DNA from: Breviolum minutum Mf 1.05b.01
Lineage: Eukaryota > Sar > Dinophyceae > Suessiales > Symbiodiniaceae
NCBI GenBank assembly: GCA_000507305.1
Contig: DF239216.1
Span: 7,433-71,432 of the forward strand
Direction: 5' to 3'
DNA length: 64,000 nucleotides
Shown here: piece by piece, positions 10,101 to 23,900 of the stretch
Numbering within the stretch: position 1 is the first letter of the stretch
Layout: each line of letters opens with the position of its first letter
The notes under the pieces: generated by a model
Told to the model about the DNA's origin: nothing
Databases searched by the model: none
The model's input: the letters and a program-made list of their open reading frames with translations, nothing else
Program-made: the position numbers and the translations under genes

Positions 10101-13100
10101 AAATTGCATTTCCGACGTCAATTCACTTCACTGCAACAAAGCATGCCCCAAATTCAGTGTTTTTCTCGCACCAAATCCACACAGCCAGTTTGTTGAAATT
10201 GGCTAGCAGGGTATTGGCAAATCGTTGTCAAATCAACCAGAACAAGCTTCTCGTGCTGACAGCGGGACAAGCTTCTTGGTGTTCAGCCCTGAGAACCCTT
10301 CCATACTTTGACCCCACCGTCACGGCATCACACAAAACATGGCATCTGACTCTGTGTTACTGATGTTACTGCAGTTTGCGCCCTGCAAAATGCTGCAATC
10401 TGTTTCCAAGCAAAACTTCAAAACAGGTGCAGCCATCTCCGCGGTGATAGATCCTGCTTCAGGTGTGGAAGGGTCAAACATTGAGCCAAAGAACTCGTGT
10501 GCCCTTCCAGAGGCAGGAGAGGTAATATACTTCTTACCGACGCACAATTCCTTGCTGCACATACATTCTTGCTGAGTATGGCATGCCCTACCTCAAACTT
10601 GGTTCTATTCGTTTAGTTCAGCGGTATCCAATCTCTTGATCCTTCAGGATACCGGTTTTTTGAAATATTGAGTATCATCAAATCACATTTAACCTCAGCT
10701 GCGGAAAAAATCACTTGTTTGGGGAAAATGCCATCACCAAATGTTGCCCCTATCGGCTTTGCAGGTTTTGAATATGGATTATGGGGTATCGGTTTTGGGA
10801 GGTCTCCTGTCGATTATCAAGTTTGCCTGAGCCACTTCAAAGTTCAAGGCAACTTCTTGCTACTCTGTTCATCCACTAATTTTGTCGGCTACTCATATTA
10901 ACAACATGGCCGGCGAATGCCAAACTGGATCTTGCTAAAGTAACCTCCTGAAATGCCAGTTTCTTGCTCCCAACAAACATGAGACGGCCAATCAACCCCT
11001 GTTTGCTTCTGGGAGTAGCCATCTGGTGGTTTTGTATTTCTTAAAACGTGAATTGTTCATTTCAGCCCGTACTGGATCTCTTTTTGATTCATGGTCACCA
11101 CCAGTCTAGCTGCTTCCTTTGCGAAAAATCAACGTCCCCGAGTTATATTGCACTCATGTCTGGAAACGAATCATCCGTGGAATGTGCTGCTCCCGAAAGC
11201 TACCAGCCACTCATTCTTTGCTGCGTGGCAAGAAGGTTGAAGAGGTCATTCTGGGGCAACATTCAAGCCCTGTCTTGCGCTTCGGAACCCGAACCACAGG
11301 CAAAGGTTGACAAAACGCTTGCTTTCTGCATTGGTATCTGATATCAACCTTTAATCTGATCTGCTGCCACCCCTAGGCACAACAAATGCACATGTTCGGT
11401 GTCTATGTTGGAGTACGCGGATGCGGGATCTGTGTGGCACACGCGAGAACATTAAGAATTTTGCTGCATGCGCAGTCTCAAGGTCTTCTGCAGACTTGCG
11501 GCCAACCCTGAGTTTCTAGGCTGTGGCCTGCTGTGCGCTCCGAAGTCTTGTAAAGAGTTTGATTTTTGAGAATTGGATAGAATTGAATTTCCGTGTGACC
11601 TTACAGAGGCCTTCCAGAGACAGGACATGGTACACTCCTTAATGATTTGATTCTGTTCGGATCATGTCATCGCACATCTTGCAAACATAACTTAAACCTG
11701 CACACCACAACCATTGCTGATCATTGGCATGTAGTGGGTTCATCTGGCAAGGGAGAACATGTTCTTAAGTCAAGCGTCACATTGTCGACTCCTAATCTTC
11801 CCAATACAAGAGCAACAGCTACGAATCTGCAAAGTTGCAGCAGCGCGTCACATCAAAGGCCATTAGTTCGAGAAGTGAAGGTCAACTGTGATAAGTCAAA
11901 ACTGATTCACATTGTGAAGGCAACACTCTTGAGCCAATACTTCGGCAATCACACTATCACTAGACTGTGGAGCATGTAGCCCACTCACTGTAAATGAAAA
12001 AAATGATCGCAAGGCAACATTGTCACGTGAATTTGTCACAGCGTTTCAACCATATATAGATTGAACACTATCGAACTTGTTCCCGAAGTGTAAATCGTAG
12101 TTTCACAATCTCAATCCGGAATTCCCGCCTCCAAATCTCAAAAGTTTAATCCAATGTCAATGTCTCAATGCATAAATACATCTCAATACCGGTCCGGAAT
12201 TTGGGAACATTGAATCTGAGTGGAACTCATGACCCAACAAGCTGCTGGCAAGCGGACCTTCCAAATCTGAAATGCAACTTTGAAGAAAACTGTTGTTGAA
12301 CTTAACTATCATGGTGACAACCAAGCACGATCTCCTTTTTCTTCGGTCTCCGCAGGTCTGATTGAGTTTGCGTCAGTGCAATCACTGCACCGCCTGGAAA
12401 AGGCGCGGCTGTAATTGGTAAATGATCATCCCAACTACATGCAAAACATGGCAAGAGCGAAAGCTAACATGCTTGGACTCTACTCAACACGTCAAAGAGA
12501 TGCGAGTCTGATTCTCGCAGCCGCCAAGAATACGCCAGCGGATTTCTGTGGATTTTCATGAGTGTTTTGCCAGTTGACTTATAAATCTGAGGTGCTTTTG
12601 TCATGGGAATCTATGCCCCCTCAGTGCCGCTCGTTGGAAGTAAGGCTTGATTTAAGTATTCACCACTATTGATTACTCTCTCACTCCTTGCTTCTTCGGG
12701 GAGCATTGGGGTTCTTTGGACAGGATAACTGGGCAGGTGGTTCTCCCCTACATGGAAGCATGAAGGACTGTACTCGATTGAATCTCGATCGAGGGTGAGC
12801 ATTCAAGCTACATATATAATAATATATGATAACATAATATTGATGCCAGTAAGCCGTAAAAGCGTTCGCAGCCCTCCACCTACTGTCTTCAAAACGATTT
12901 TGAAACGTTGATCTCCGGGTTTACAACTATTCCTAGCTCCCAACTCCATCATGCCTCCGCTTCTGCTGCAGACCGTCCAAAACAGGCAGAGCTTGGAATC
13001 AAGCCTGCGCACCATCTCGAAGAAGGTCTTTGATGTCGTGCTGTGGATCATGCCGTATAGCACGGGTGCAATTGTGTAGGAACAGTACCCCACCTGTGCA

Positions 13101-16100
13101 CTACAAAATGGATTCCCTACAGACTGAATCTATTCACTACAAAATGCCCATGCTACAAAATGTCATTCGCAAGACAACTAACATGATGTTCCATCCGAAA
13201 CACCCGCTACAAGATGTTTGGGTTCAAAATATCAACTGCTATTAAGTGATTCATGGCCATCAGAGTGTTTCCAATGAAGCCTACTACTACAAGATTCCAA
13301 GATGCGTTTGGCTTTTTATAAAGGAGTCAAAAGAGTGGCCATACAAGAAGCATTAAGCACTATAAAATCCTGACAAGAAATCCTGACAAAAAAAATGCAT
13401 CTTCAATATCTTAAAAGTTTAAAAGTTGAGGGGTAGACTTCATTCAGCTTTCGACTCACGAGAAAGCTTTCCAACACATACAATACATATCGATTTGAAC
13501 AAGTCTAGAAGGATGATTGACTGGGAAGAGTGAACTGGGATGCTTTTGTCCAGTGTGAGAAGAAGTGCCACACAAATCTATTGAATGTGCTTCATGCAAG
13601 TCTTCCCTCTGAATCATTGTTCCCAGTTCCCAGTGCAGGGGTAAACTTGGTCAATGGCCTTTCGTATTGGGTCACCTTCCCATCTCGGCTTGCTTTAGTA
13701 TTTACTCTCCTTTCGTCTTCTTTGGAAAGAATCCAAAAGTACAGCACCTGTGATTAACCAATATGTGATTGGATGTCATCTGCACGGATGTGGCACTCAG
13801 GATGCACTTCCCTTTTTTGGAAAGACCTCCAACGCACAGGCAGGCGCCTCCAGAGAAGACCACAACCTTTTGAGACGTCGACCTCTTTCGGTACGGTGCC
13901 TCAGCTATTCTGAATAGAACTCATCGCGGAGCCAAAACTATACTATTGGGTCCTCTTTGGAATTCGTTGGAGACGTATGATCAATTGAAAAAACTGTTCA
14001 AGTACCAAGTGAAAACAGGTTAAACAGTATGTTTGACAAGAAATGATTACATTGCTTCGGAGAATCTTCAAGACATTTTGCATTGGGCTCCTTTTTGGAT
14101 ACACGAAGACATACAGATGCGGAGGCAGTTGGCCAGTTAGGTTAGCAAACGGGCGGCAAGCGAGATTCCAAGAAAGATTGAAGAAACCTATCTCGACTTC
14201 AGCATCTTAAGCGTGAGCAAGCAGGTGTTAAAATAAAATCAAGGTACCCAAACTCATGTCTTCCCAACTCAGTCTGACCATGTTTACAAGGTAGCGAACA
14301 TAAAATCAACAGAAAAGATAAAAGAGTCAAGGTTTCGTTCAGGCCCAGAATTAAAACATGAAATAAAATAGGCCGCCACGGGCTTGAGATTCCCCATTTA
14401 AGTTTCTCTAACCGGCGATTTGGATCAAACTGGGAGGGGTTTAACATGGCTACAATTGGATACAGATACTGCAGGATCCATGGCCTGACAAGTTGCCCAG
14501 CACCAAGGTTTGTTTGTCTGCAAAGCAAATTGACCAATGCATCCAAGATACGGTGTCATCAACGCTGCCAAGACTGGGGCTCCTAGCCACCCTAGGATAT
14601 TATGTATCTGGTATGCTTGATGCCCAGTGAATCGCAGTCAATGGCAAGGCAGAGAAGCCGTCGTGTCGTACTAGTTGGCCAAAATGTAGCAAATCCATCA
14701 CAATGTGCCGACCCCTTGATTCACAAAATAGCCTCCTCCACGGCATTGCCCTCAGCGAAAAGTGATTGATTAAAATCGCATCTTCCTCTGCCCACACAAA
14801 TGGTTCTAGGGCTTCTGAGCACTTCGTTGCTGAATCGGTGGAAGGGCGACGAACACACACAAGGAGTGTCATTATCACCACGAATGGTGAGAAATGCGGA
14901 CATTGGATACAGATCTGCGAAAATACTCGCCGATATGTCGTGTTCGTTCAATCTGCAGCCAAACACCGGAAGAGTTTAATTTTCAACAAGTGAAGCACAT
15001 GTAGTGTGGGCGGAACGCATTTCAGCTGTCATATTCAGCTTCTTTTGACGGTTGTTGAAAGAGAATTTTAAAACGTGGACTTCAACTGCAAAACCAAGAG
15101 GACACAGAATGATACAAATGACACCAACCAAAAATTTGGGAGGTCGAGAGATCTGAAGCTCGTCTCACTTTGGCACAAATGAGGTTGGCAGAAACAAAGA
15201 AAAGCCCATGGCAATGGGCGTCAATGGGCTGCTTGTGAAGCAAGAGGGGAAAACAGGAATGCTGGGTATCCTTATGATGCTCTCTCCAAATCCAAACACA
15301 GAATCTGAATGTCATCATTTTCTAAGCACGTGCCACATAATGTCTGTCAGAACGCCAGCGTCTCATTTTGTAACTCGTCAGCTTGGGGCCAAATGCTTTC
15401 CGATGCGAAATCTGGCAAGCAAGTGGGACAGCGCATGCTTGGGCTTTGGATGGTTGAATGCTGCAAGGTAGCAACTCAACATAAGAGACCATTGGCAAGG
15501 CTGCATGCTTTGTTCATTGTTGACCCTGGCTGGACAAAAGTGCAACTGCAAGAAATGGAAGCTTTGATTTGGCCTCAAAGTGCTTAGTGGACCAACTAGG
15601 AGCTATCTAGCACATCAAACAAACAAGCTCGGTGTCTCGGTGCGAATGGTCGAATCTCGTCTTGCTAAAATTGAAAGGCCTAGAATCGATTCGGCTGGAT
15701 GTGGCGAAAGTTGTGGAGGTTAACAGTCCGGACCACGAATTGGAAACGACCAAACATACAACCTCCTGCTCCCACCAATGAAAGTCGACCTGGCACGAAG
15801 ATCCTTCTGTACTGTGTTTTTGCTATATCGTTAAGGATAGCAACATCTTCCAAACAAAGGTTCTGAAAGCTGACTCTCAAAATCATCCTGGCTTTGCTTC
15901 GCATGGCCCGGCATTTGACATGCTTTGAATGCTTTGATTCAACTTGCTGATTTCAACCAGTTCGCCGCGGTCTGAAGTCTGGACAGGATTGCGACTTTCA
16001 GAAGGCGAACAGAATGAACTCCAAATTTATTTCGGACTACGGACGACGGGACGCGTCTTACATATCGCACTTTGCAAGCAAAGTGCAGTGCAACGGGCAG

Positions 16101-16625
16101 CAGTTTGCTGGCTCCGAAGGGAGTTGGCATTTGAACATATCTCAACATGCGCAGGTGTGGAAGAATGGCACATTTCTCGTAGTTGCCGACACAGAAGTGA
16201 GACACAGGCCGCAACTTGGAAATAATCCTATACTCTTGGCTGGCCGCTGGTGTACAATCTTGGTCTGCATTTATGTCCTGAAACCTCTGAGAGTCTGATA
16301 TTACCCTTCCATCTGGTATGTCTCTTGAAACCACGAATAATTATAGGCAATTTTCGGGCTTTCATAGCTGTTGCGACTTTTCGATCCAAACTCCAAACTA
16401 GTCGCATCTCGAGCCGACAAGGCCTCGAGCCGATCCATGCGCCCAAGACACCATAGAGGCACTGGACATCAAGGTGTGCGATCTGGGCAATTCAGAGCAA
16501 TCTATTTCGCACCTCAGCAAAACCGACGCCAGCTACGTGACTGGGAGGGGATGAAAATCCACTCCATGGTACGCTCACAACATGTCAGAAAGAACATCTT
16601 TGACATTCTGATGTTTCATTCTACA
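10101..16625. other. About 6.5 kb without a recognisable gene
   Basis: Short reading frames on both strands were inspected and none resembles a known family or shows the composition of the true exons seen after 47 kb. The only structures noted are a tRNA-like inverted repeat at 12405-12524 and several 'ctacaaaatg' motifs between about 13100 and 13300, which also occur in the insertion at 5221-5630. The region is probably intergenic or very large intronic DNA. Confidence 0.5.
12405..12524 (+). other. tRNA-like sequence, possibly a decayed tRNA
   Basis: The 7-base ends gcggctg and cagccgc are complementary. The 3' part forms a T-arm-like hairpin, gcgag-tctgatt-ctcgc, directly against the acceptor-like strand as in a tRNA. 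A D-loop-like 'ttggtaaa' follows the 5' strand. However, the loop is not the canonical TTCRANY, the total of about 120 bases is too long without an intron, and no clean anticodon arm could be drawn. It could be a pseudo-tRNA or a chance fold. Confidence 0.22.
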
Positions 16626-17488
16626 NNNNNNNNNNNNNNNNNNNNNNNNNNNNNNNNNNNNNNNNNNNNNNNNNNNNNNNNNNNNNNNNNNNNNNNNNNN
16701 NNNNNNNNNNNNNNNNNNNNNNNNNNNNNNNNNNNNNNNNNNNNNNNNNNNNNNNNNNNNNNNNNNNNNNNNNNNNNNNNNNNNNNNNNNNNNNNNNNNN
16801 NNNNNNNNNNNNNNNNNNNNNNNNNNNNNNNNNNNNNNNNNNNNNNNNNNNNNNNNNNNNNNNNNNNNNNNNNNNNNNNNNNNNNNNNNNNNNNNNNNNN
16901 NNNNNNNNNNNNNNNNNNNNNNNNNNNNNNNNNNNNNNNNNNNNNNNNNNNNNNNNNNNNNNNNNNNNNNNNNNNNNNNNNNNNNNNNNNNNNNNNNNNN
17001 NNNNNNNNNNNNNNNNNNNNNNNNNNNNNNNNNNNNNNNNNNNNNNNNNNNNNNNNNNNNNNNNNNNNNNNNNNNNNNNNNNNNNNNNNNNNNNNNNNNN
17101 NNNNNNNNNNNNNNNNNNNNNNNNNNNNNNNNNNNNNNNNNNNNNNNNNNNNNNNNNNNNNNNNNNNNNNNNNNNNNNNNNNNNNNNNNNNNNNNNNNNN
17201 NNNNNNNNNNNNNNNNNNNNNNNNNNNNNNNNNNNNNNNNNNNNNNNNNNNNNNNNNNNNNNNNNNNNNNNNNNNNNNNNNNNNNNNNNNNNNNNNNNNN
17301 NNNNNNNNNNNNNNNNNNNNNNNNNNNNNNNNNNNNNNNNNNNNNNNNNNNNNNNNNNNNNNNNNNNNNNNNNNNNNNNNNNNNNNNNNNNNNNNNNNNN
17401 NNNNNNNNNNNNNNNNNNNNNNNNNNNNNNNNNNNNNNNNNNNNNNNNNNNNNNNNNNNNNNNNNNNNNNNNNNNNNNNNNNNNNNNN
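16626..17488. other. Assembly gap (863 N)
   Basis: This is an unbroken run of unknown bases. Any long reading frame crossing it is meaningless. Single unknown bases also occur at 3818, 24120 and 35682. Confidence 0.99.
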
Positions 17489-19543
17489 CTTGAGCATTCG
17501 TCTTCACAACAGCCGACATGGAAGTCCCCCATTCCGGCCAGGCCGTCCAAGCGGATGCGCATGATCTGACTGGTGTGAGGGATGGCCAAGCATATGAACT
17601 GGGGACCTAAAGGTGGCAGCTTCATTTTTAAGCATCCACATGTAGGCACTATCCCAAGCTTTTTTGATACTCTCTCAAACACAAGCGCGTTGCCACTACC
17701 CAGCGGAATGCTGTGGTAAACAATGGTGGTATCTAATGAAGTAAAGTGACTGGTCAGGATAGGTTCGATTACGGGCTCAAGCCCCTACTACAATTTCATC
17801 TTGGAATACCACGGGAGGCTTAAAAATTAAGCAGTGGCCTCGGGGCCTACGGACCTTGCCGCGCACGAACAGGCGACCGGCTTTGTCGAAGCAACTCCCG
17901 GTTTGGGCATGATTCAGCCAGCTCCTATGGCTGCTATTTCCTTTGTAATTAGAGCTTGCAGCCATCTGCCATGTTCCGGAAATCAGATTGGACCTGCGTG
18001 GATGGAAATTTTTAGCTTTGTGAAATGAGAAACGTGAGCTACGGAGCTTCCAAAAGATCCCTACAATAGTGACATTGCAAATCACTTTCTGCATGCTTCT
18101 GGCATCTCACACAGGCTCCGCTATGAGAGTGCCAGTCCCCAATACTCAGCTGAATATAGAAAGATCGAGCGAGCATGATCGAGCGTCAAGCTTCAACAGT
18201 GTTGTTAGATGTATTTATATAGCTTGGTTTGCCAGCGGCTTTACCCTTTGTGGACCAACTTACGGGGGGCCATGAAATCCGCCTTTCTGCACAGCCCTGA
18301 CAATCCTTGCTCTCGAATCTGCTGCAGCTCCAAAGATTCAAAGAGATTTAAAGCAGACTAGACAAGAAAGGCAGCCTGAATCCGGAGTCATCCCAACAAA
18401 GGTGGGGATGCAATGTTTCTCTCTGGATTCCAACTGGATCCTAGTTTGGACACTTAGGCGTCTGTTCTGGATGAGATTATTTCACGAATGCCCCTCATTG
18501 CTGTCTGAATTTCAGTTCCTGATTAGACACATTCAAGTGGCCTTTCTGCCTCCTACAGTACACTTACGAGATGTGATGGGCACTACAATTTCTTAGCGGA
18601 CGATTTGTGACGCCCGTTCAAGCAACGCCTCATAAGCAGCAGAAGCATGTCTACATTTCTTCGGCCCCGTGTGCAATTCCAAAGACAGCTTCTATCTACG
18701 AGGGGAGATTGTAGGGTCAAGATTCAAGATCCATCTATCAAATCCCTTTTTCTGCACAATGGAGAAAGAAGCTGAGAGGTGCTTCGAACTGGTCTAAACA
18801 GCAAGCTTGCAGGAGGATCTGACAGGAATGGTTCGACGAACGTTTGCCTCCGGCAAACTGAGTTCATGTATTTGCCGCCTTGTGCTCCGTGCCCAGCTGT
18901 GAATCCCATCGAAAGTGGCTGAAGCAAAAAGCTGAGAAGTTTAGCCGTCAATCCGAAACCCAGCCTTCCAACCAATTTTTGTGAATTTCCGAGCCTGGAA
19001 TTGCAGGGCCTGAGACTTGAAGAAAGCTTGTGAATTTGACGCAGCCCACGTACTTGCCGGGCCCGATACCTTTGAAACGGACTGCCCAAGAGCGGCGTCA
19101 TGCAAGGCCAAGGTACTTCATAAGCCTCTGGGCGAGCCAAGGATTGATTTCCTTGAAAACTTCACTGCTGAATACTTGTCACACTAGACTTAAAATTCAA
19201 AGCTCAAGATGCCGTGGCAGGAGACGAACCCGAAATTCTGCCCTTTCACAGCGTTCCAATTGCTTTACTTTAAGGGAATCAAATCGCGAAGTCAAACGTG
19301 CGGAATTTTGTGATCGTGTATGTTGACTTGCTCGACTAACACGTGTCCTTTTTCGGTCCCTATCTGAGCTTGCGCTGCAGCATAAGTGGCCAGGTCCCAC
19401 ACACGGATTCAGAGCAAATTGGTTGGCAAAGTCGGACCAGGTTGTGTATGCACAACTAACACCAAAGAAACCCTGAAGGTCCGAACGGCACCCGTCTCCA
19501 GTCCACTACAGCAGTGAGGCTGCGGCAATATGTCGCTCACGCC
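17489..19543. other. Non-coding stretch between gap and satellite
   Basis: No gene was recognised on either strand. A segment near 18380-18440 ('atcccaacaaaggtgggg' and following) recurs in diverged form near 24560-24630. A second matching phrase lies near 18870-18900 and 24810-24845, so the two places look like old copies of one repeat. Confidence 0.45.
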
Positions 19544-21310
19544 GCTGACAACTGACAGCATGGCTCACTAATCAGCTGTTGTCATCACCTTGCACTCATG
19601 AAGTGCATCTTGAATTCAATTGTGCACAATCTGCCAAGTCTGACAGTTTGCAATAACTTGTGCATGTGCGACATGGGTACTTCACCTTGTGCCTCTCACT
19701 AAAATCTTTCAACTTTGCCACACGTAGAGCATCCCTTCCACTATCCTATGTTCCTGACGCACTCACCAAAAATATAAAAATGACTCGGCTCCATCCCAGG
19801 GTCTTTGTCTTCTACTCCGGCAAGATGTCTGCCTGATTTTCTTCGATTATCTTGGCCTCTAGTCATATCTGCAGATGATGACATTTTATGGTACACAGTT
19901 CACATCAAGAAAATTCGAGATGGCTCACTATTAGTATTTGGATAACCAGGTTTGGCTGCTGACAACTGACAGCATCTCACTAATCAGCTGTTGTCATCAT
20001 GTTGGCACTCATGCAGTGCATCTTGAATTTAATTGTGCACAATCTGCCAGGTCTGACAGTTTGCAATAACTTGTGCCTGTGTGACATGGGTACTTCACCT
20101 TGTGCCTCTCACTAAAATCTTCCAACCATGCCACACGTGCAGTGCATCCCTTCCACTATCTTATGTTTCTGACGGACTCACCAAACATATTAGCACCGAT
20201 TTAAAATTACTCGGCTCCATCCCAGGGTCTGTGTTTTCTACTGCAGCAAGATGTCTGCCTGATTTTCTTCGATTCTCTTGGCCTCTAGTCATATCTGCAG
20301 GTGATGGATGTGACATTTTATGGCTCCGTATTAGGACAACCAGGTTTGGCTGCTGACAACTGACAGCATGGCTCACTAATCAGCTGTTGTCATCATGTTG
20401 GCACTCATGCAGTGCATCTTGAATTTAATTGTGCACAATCTGCCAGGTCTGACAGTTTGCAATAACTTGTGCCTGTGTGACATGGGTACTTCACCTTGTG
20501 CCTCTCACTAAAATCTTCCAACCATGCCACACGTGCAGTGCATCCCTTCCACTATCTTATGTTTCTGACGGACTCACCAAACATATCAACACCGATTTAA
20601 AATTACTCGGCTCCATCCCAGGGTCTGTGTTTTCTACTGCAGCAAGATGTCTGCCTGATTTTCTTCGATTCTCTTGGCCTCTAGTCATATCTGCAGGTGA
20701 TGGATGTGACATTTTATGGCTCCGTATTAGGACAACCAGGTTTGGCTGCTGACAACTGACAGCATGGCTCACTAATCAGCTGTTGTCATCATGTTGGCAC
20801 TCATGCAGTGCATCTTGAATTTAATTGTGCACAATCTGCCAGGTCTGACAGTTTGCAATAACTTGTGCCTGTGTGACATGGGTACTTCACCTTGTGCCTC
20901 TCACTAAAATCTTCCAACCATGCCACACGTGCAGTGCATCCCTTCCACTATCTTATGTTTCTGACGGACTCACCAAACATATCAACACCGATTTAAAATT
21001 ACTCGGCTCCATCCCAGGGTCTGTGTTTTCTACTGCAGCAAGATGTCTGCCTGATTTTCTTCGATTCTCTTGGCCTCTAGTCATATCTGCAGGTGATGGA
21101 TGTGACATTTTATGGCACACAATTCATATCAGGATGGCTGACTAGGTATCAGAACAACAGGGTTTGGCTGCTGACAACTCACAGCATGGCTCACTAATGT
21201 GCTATTGTGTTCCTGACGGACTCGTGTCTCGACTCCATCCCAGGGTCTTTGTTTTTCATTCTTAATCTTTTTCGCATCTCATATCTCTGGATCATGCATG
21301 TGACCTTTGA
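19544..21310 (+). repeat. Satellite-like tandem repeat, unit about 396 bp
   Basis: Units begin at 'gctgacaactgacagcat' at 19544, 19958, 20352, 20748 and 21170, giving spacings of 414, 394, 396 and 422. The three units centred on 20081, 20477 and 20873 are almost identical. The first and last (truncated) units are diverged. The outermost full units end in a phrase with 'acattttatggtacacagtt' or 'acattttatggcacacaatt', while the inner units end in 'tggctccgtattaggacaac'. A similar small reading frame recurs in each unit only because the DNA does; nothing indicates a protein. Confidence 0.9.
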
Positions 21311-23900
21311 TGACACTCATGTTTTGAATTCTTGGAACGTGCCAATGGGTTTGCATGAGCCAAAATGGTTGAACTTGGAACTTGGAAAGAAGTCAGAGCC
21401 GTCACAGCCCGGTCTATGGTCCTTGTGGCGTCAAATAGAGTTTCAAACACAAATCAGGAAACATGAGGAAAGGAAACTCTGAATTCACGGTAGACTGCTA
21501 ATAGGACCTTGTTCTTGCTCACACAAAATGCTTTCCAGAGTTTTCTCAGGGAATGAAGTCAAAGAATCGCAGGAAAGGGCACCTAGGTAGAGCTTTGCAT
21601 CGTGGTCGTTTTGGTAGATGCGGCGAGCTCTAAGGCTTTCCCAGCAGCTGGTTTGCGCATCCCCCATGGTATCTCGGTGACTGACCATCGCTGACATCTC
21701 CGAGTGAACGGTTTCAGCCCTGTACAAAACATGATATGCGGCTGGGACCAAAACAAACAACAAATTCTATGTACAGTCATGCACAGTCAGCTTGCTGAAG
21801 CAACATGTTCACAAATTCACGCATGTTGTAACATCTATAGTGACCACCTGTGAACTCGGACTTGGGCCAAAATCCGAAAACAGCAATGCCAGCAGATTCT
21901 GAATTGAAATTGAACCTCTAGGCATTGTTCCCGTTGATCCCAGTTTGTCGTGCTGGACCTTGTTGGTCAGCAAGTGCAACCTGGGGCAACCTTACATAGT
22001 AAAACTTTCAATAGAGAGCCGTCCTTCATCATCTCCACCGTGCTAACTGTCCAAGCACGCATTTGCGGCGTGCTGGTTTCCGACAGGAAGGCTTGTCGAG
22101 CTTGACAGCTTTTCCTAGAGCTTCACCAAAGGGCTGGTCAAGAAATCATGCGCTAACTGGTCATGGTGTTGTACACTGCGAATTGAACCAATGACAAATC
22201 ATTAGAAATCGAATCTAGAAAGGACGTTCTGCAGCCTTCACCTTTTTGCATACGCCCAAGACTGTTGTCTCAAAGGTCCATTTCTTGACAGGAAACAGAA
22301 AGATGTTGAGGAAGGCCGTGCACTTCACTCGAAAATTAACTTTGCTCTCGCATCAGCGCTCTCCCCCTCACACGAGCTCCTAGTCAGACAAGCCGTCAAC
22401 TTCTTTTCGTTAGCATCGCAACTGGCAGAACATGATTTGCAGCCTTCAAAGTGAACTGGCCGGTTACATTCAAAAGAGCAGAAGACAGAAGACCACAATC
22501 TGGAGCTTCGAAACGTGGTAAAGTTACCAAGTGACAAGCAACATACAGACCTTTAACAACAGGTTGCTCGCGTTGGATGAAGCTCACCTCCCTTCTATCA
22601 CAGACTCCTGAACATACCCCACTCTCTCTAATTCTTGCTTGGCGAAATCTTGTGCGCTGGCAGCTGACGGAAGGTCGAGAAGATGTGCCTGGAGTCTGGA
22701 GAGACCTCGAAACGAAGATGAGAAGAAACTACAGTCATGTTCCGCATCCAGTTCTGCATCCGATAGAGCCCTTGGAGCCATCTTCCATGGAGCCACTTGT
22801 GAACCTGCTAGCAGAACTTCCCTGACATTGCGACATTGCGGCCATCTGTGTAACGTTGAGTTCTTCTTCAGTTGTGGAAAGTCAACTTGAGCTTGTGTTT
22901 GGACATGTTTGGTGTGACCTGCTCTCCTCCGAAGCTAGGCCTTGCAAAATCGTGTTGCTTTACTCAGTGGCAAGAAAACGATTTTACAGAACTTTCCACA
23001 GCAAATGTCCTTGCTTTCGGCCTTACAACCGAACAAGTGGACCTGACAAATCTGCTATGAGGATACCAAACCTGCAAGCGACCACTACGCAGTCACCAAA
23101 AGACTTCATTTCGGAGGGAATCACAAGCTGTTCGGTGCAGCTTCTTTTGCGAGTCGTGAATGTGCAAGCAACCCACATGTATCCACTGGTTCGTGCACAA
23201 TGACATGTGCAAGATGCTCTTGACAGTGGCCCTCAATACCTAATGCAGCTGCACAATCTTATGCTGCACAGCTGTTTAAGGCTTTTCAATGTGCAACTTG
23301 GAATCTCCAGCGAAGCTGCGCCACCATTTCACGAAACACCGGCACAGGGTCGCAGCATCTCATCTTCAAGTCGCGACAGTTCTTTTGTGGATTATGTAGT
23401 CCAAAAAGAAACCAAGTCCTGACTTCAAGCAGTACAAATAATAAATCGGCACGCCGCAGGGGCCATCTGCAGCTCCAGAATACCATAAAACGCCGTCCCA
23501 TCTCTGCACAAACTGGAATCACCATTATTCAAACATGCCATGCAGAGTGTTGATGGGCCAGTCATAACTCAGTTCCAAATGTGCTGAGTTGCATTGACCC
23601 CATGGCTTTGCAACAGCTTGGGACCATCACCCCGGATTTAGAAAAAACCTGACCCTTTCCAGTGGCTATCAACGTTGTTCGTTTCTGAACGACATGCTTC
23701 TGGTCTGGAAAGTCAATGTAGGTGAGCTCGCTCTTGGGAATAGTACTTGCTTTGTTCCCACGTCAAAGAGACACATCTTTTTCAAACTGTGTTGGCATCA
23801 GCTGCAAGAACAAAGAGAAACATCTACATAGTTTTGCCCTCTTGCCATGAGCAACAAGGGTGGGCCATGGTAAATGACTTGGCGCTCAGCCGCGACACAT
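21311..23900. other. Stretch without a recognisable gene
   Basis: Short open frames on both strands match no known family. No repeat longer than a few tens of bases was noticed. Confidence 0.4.

Noticed and set aside
16371..17682. Very long open frames on both strands
   Set aside because: They run through the 863-base block of unknown bases and have no real content.
20081..21145. Repeated 90-91-residue frame
   Set aside because: It recurs only because the satellite DNA recurs; no domain and no initiation context were seen.
19544..21310. CRISPR-like array
   Set aside because: The units are contiguous 396-bp repeats without spacers, in eukaryotic DNA.
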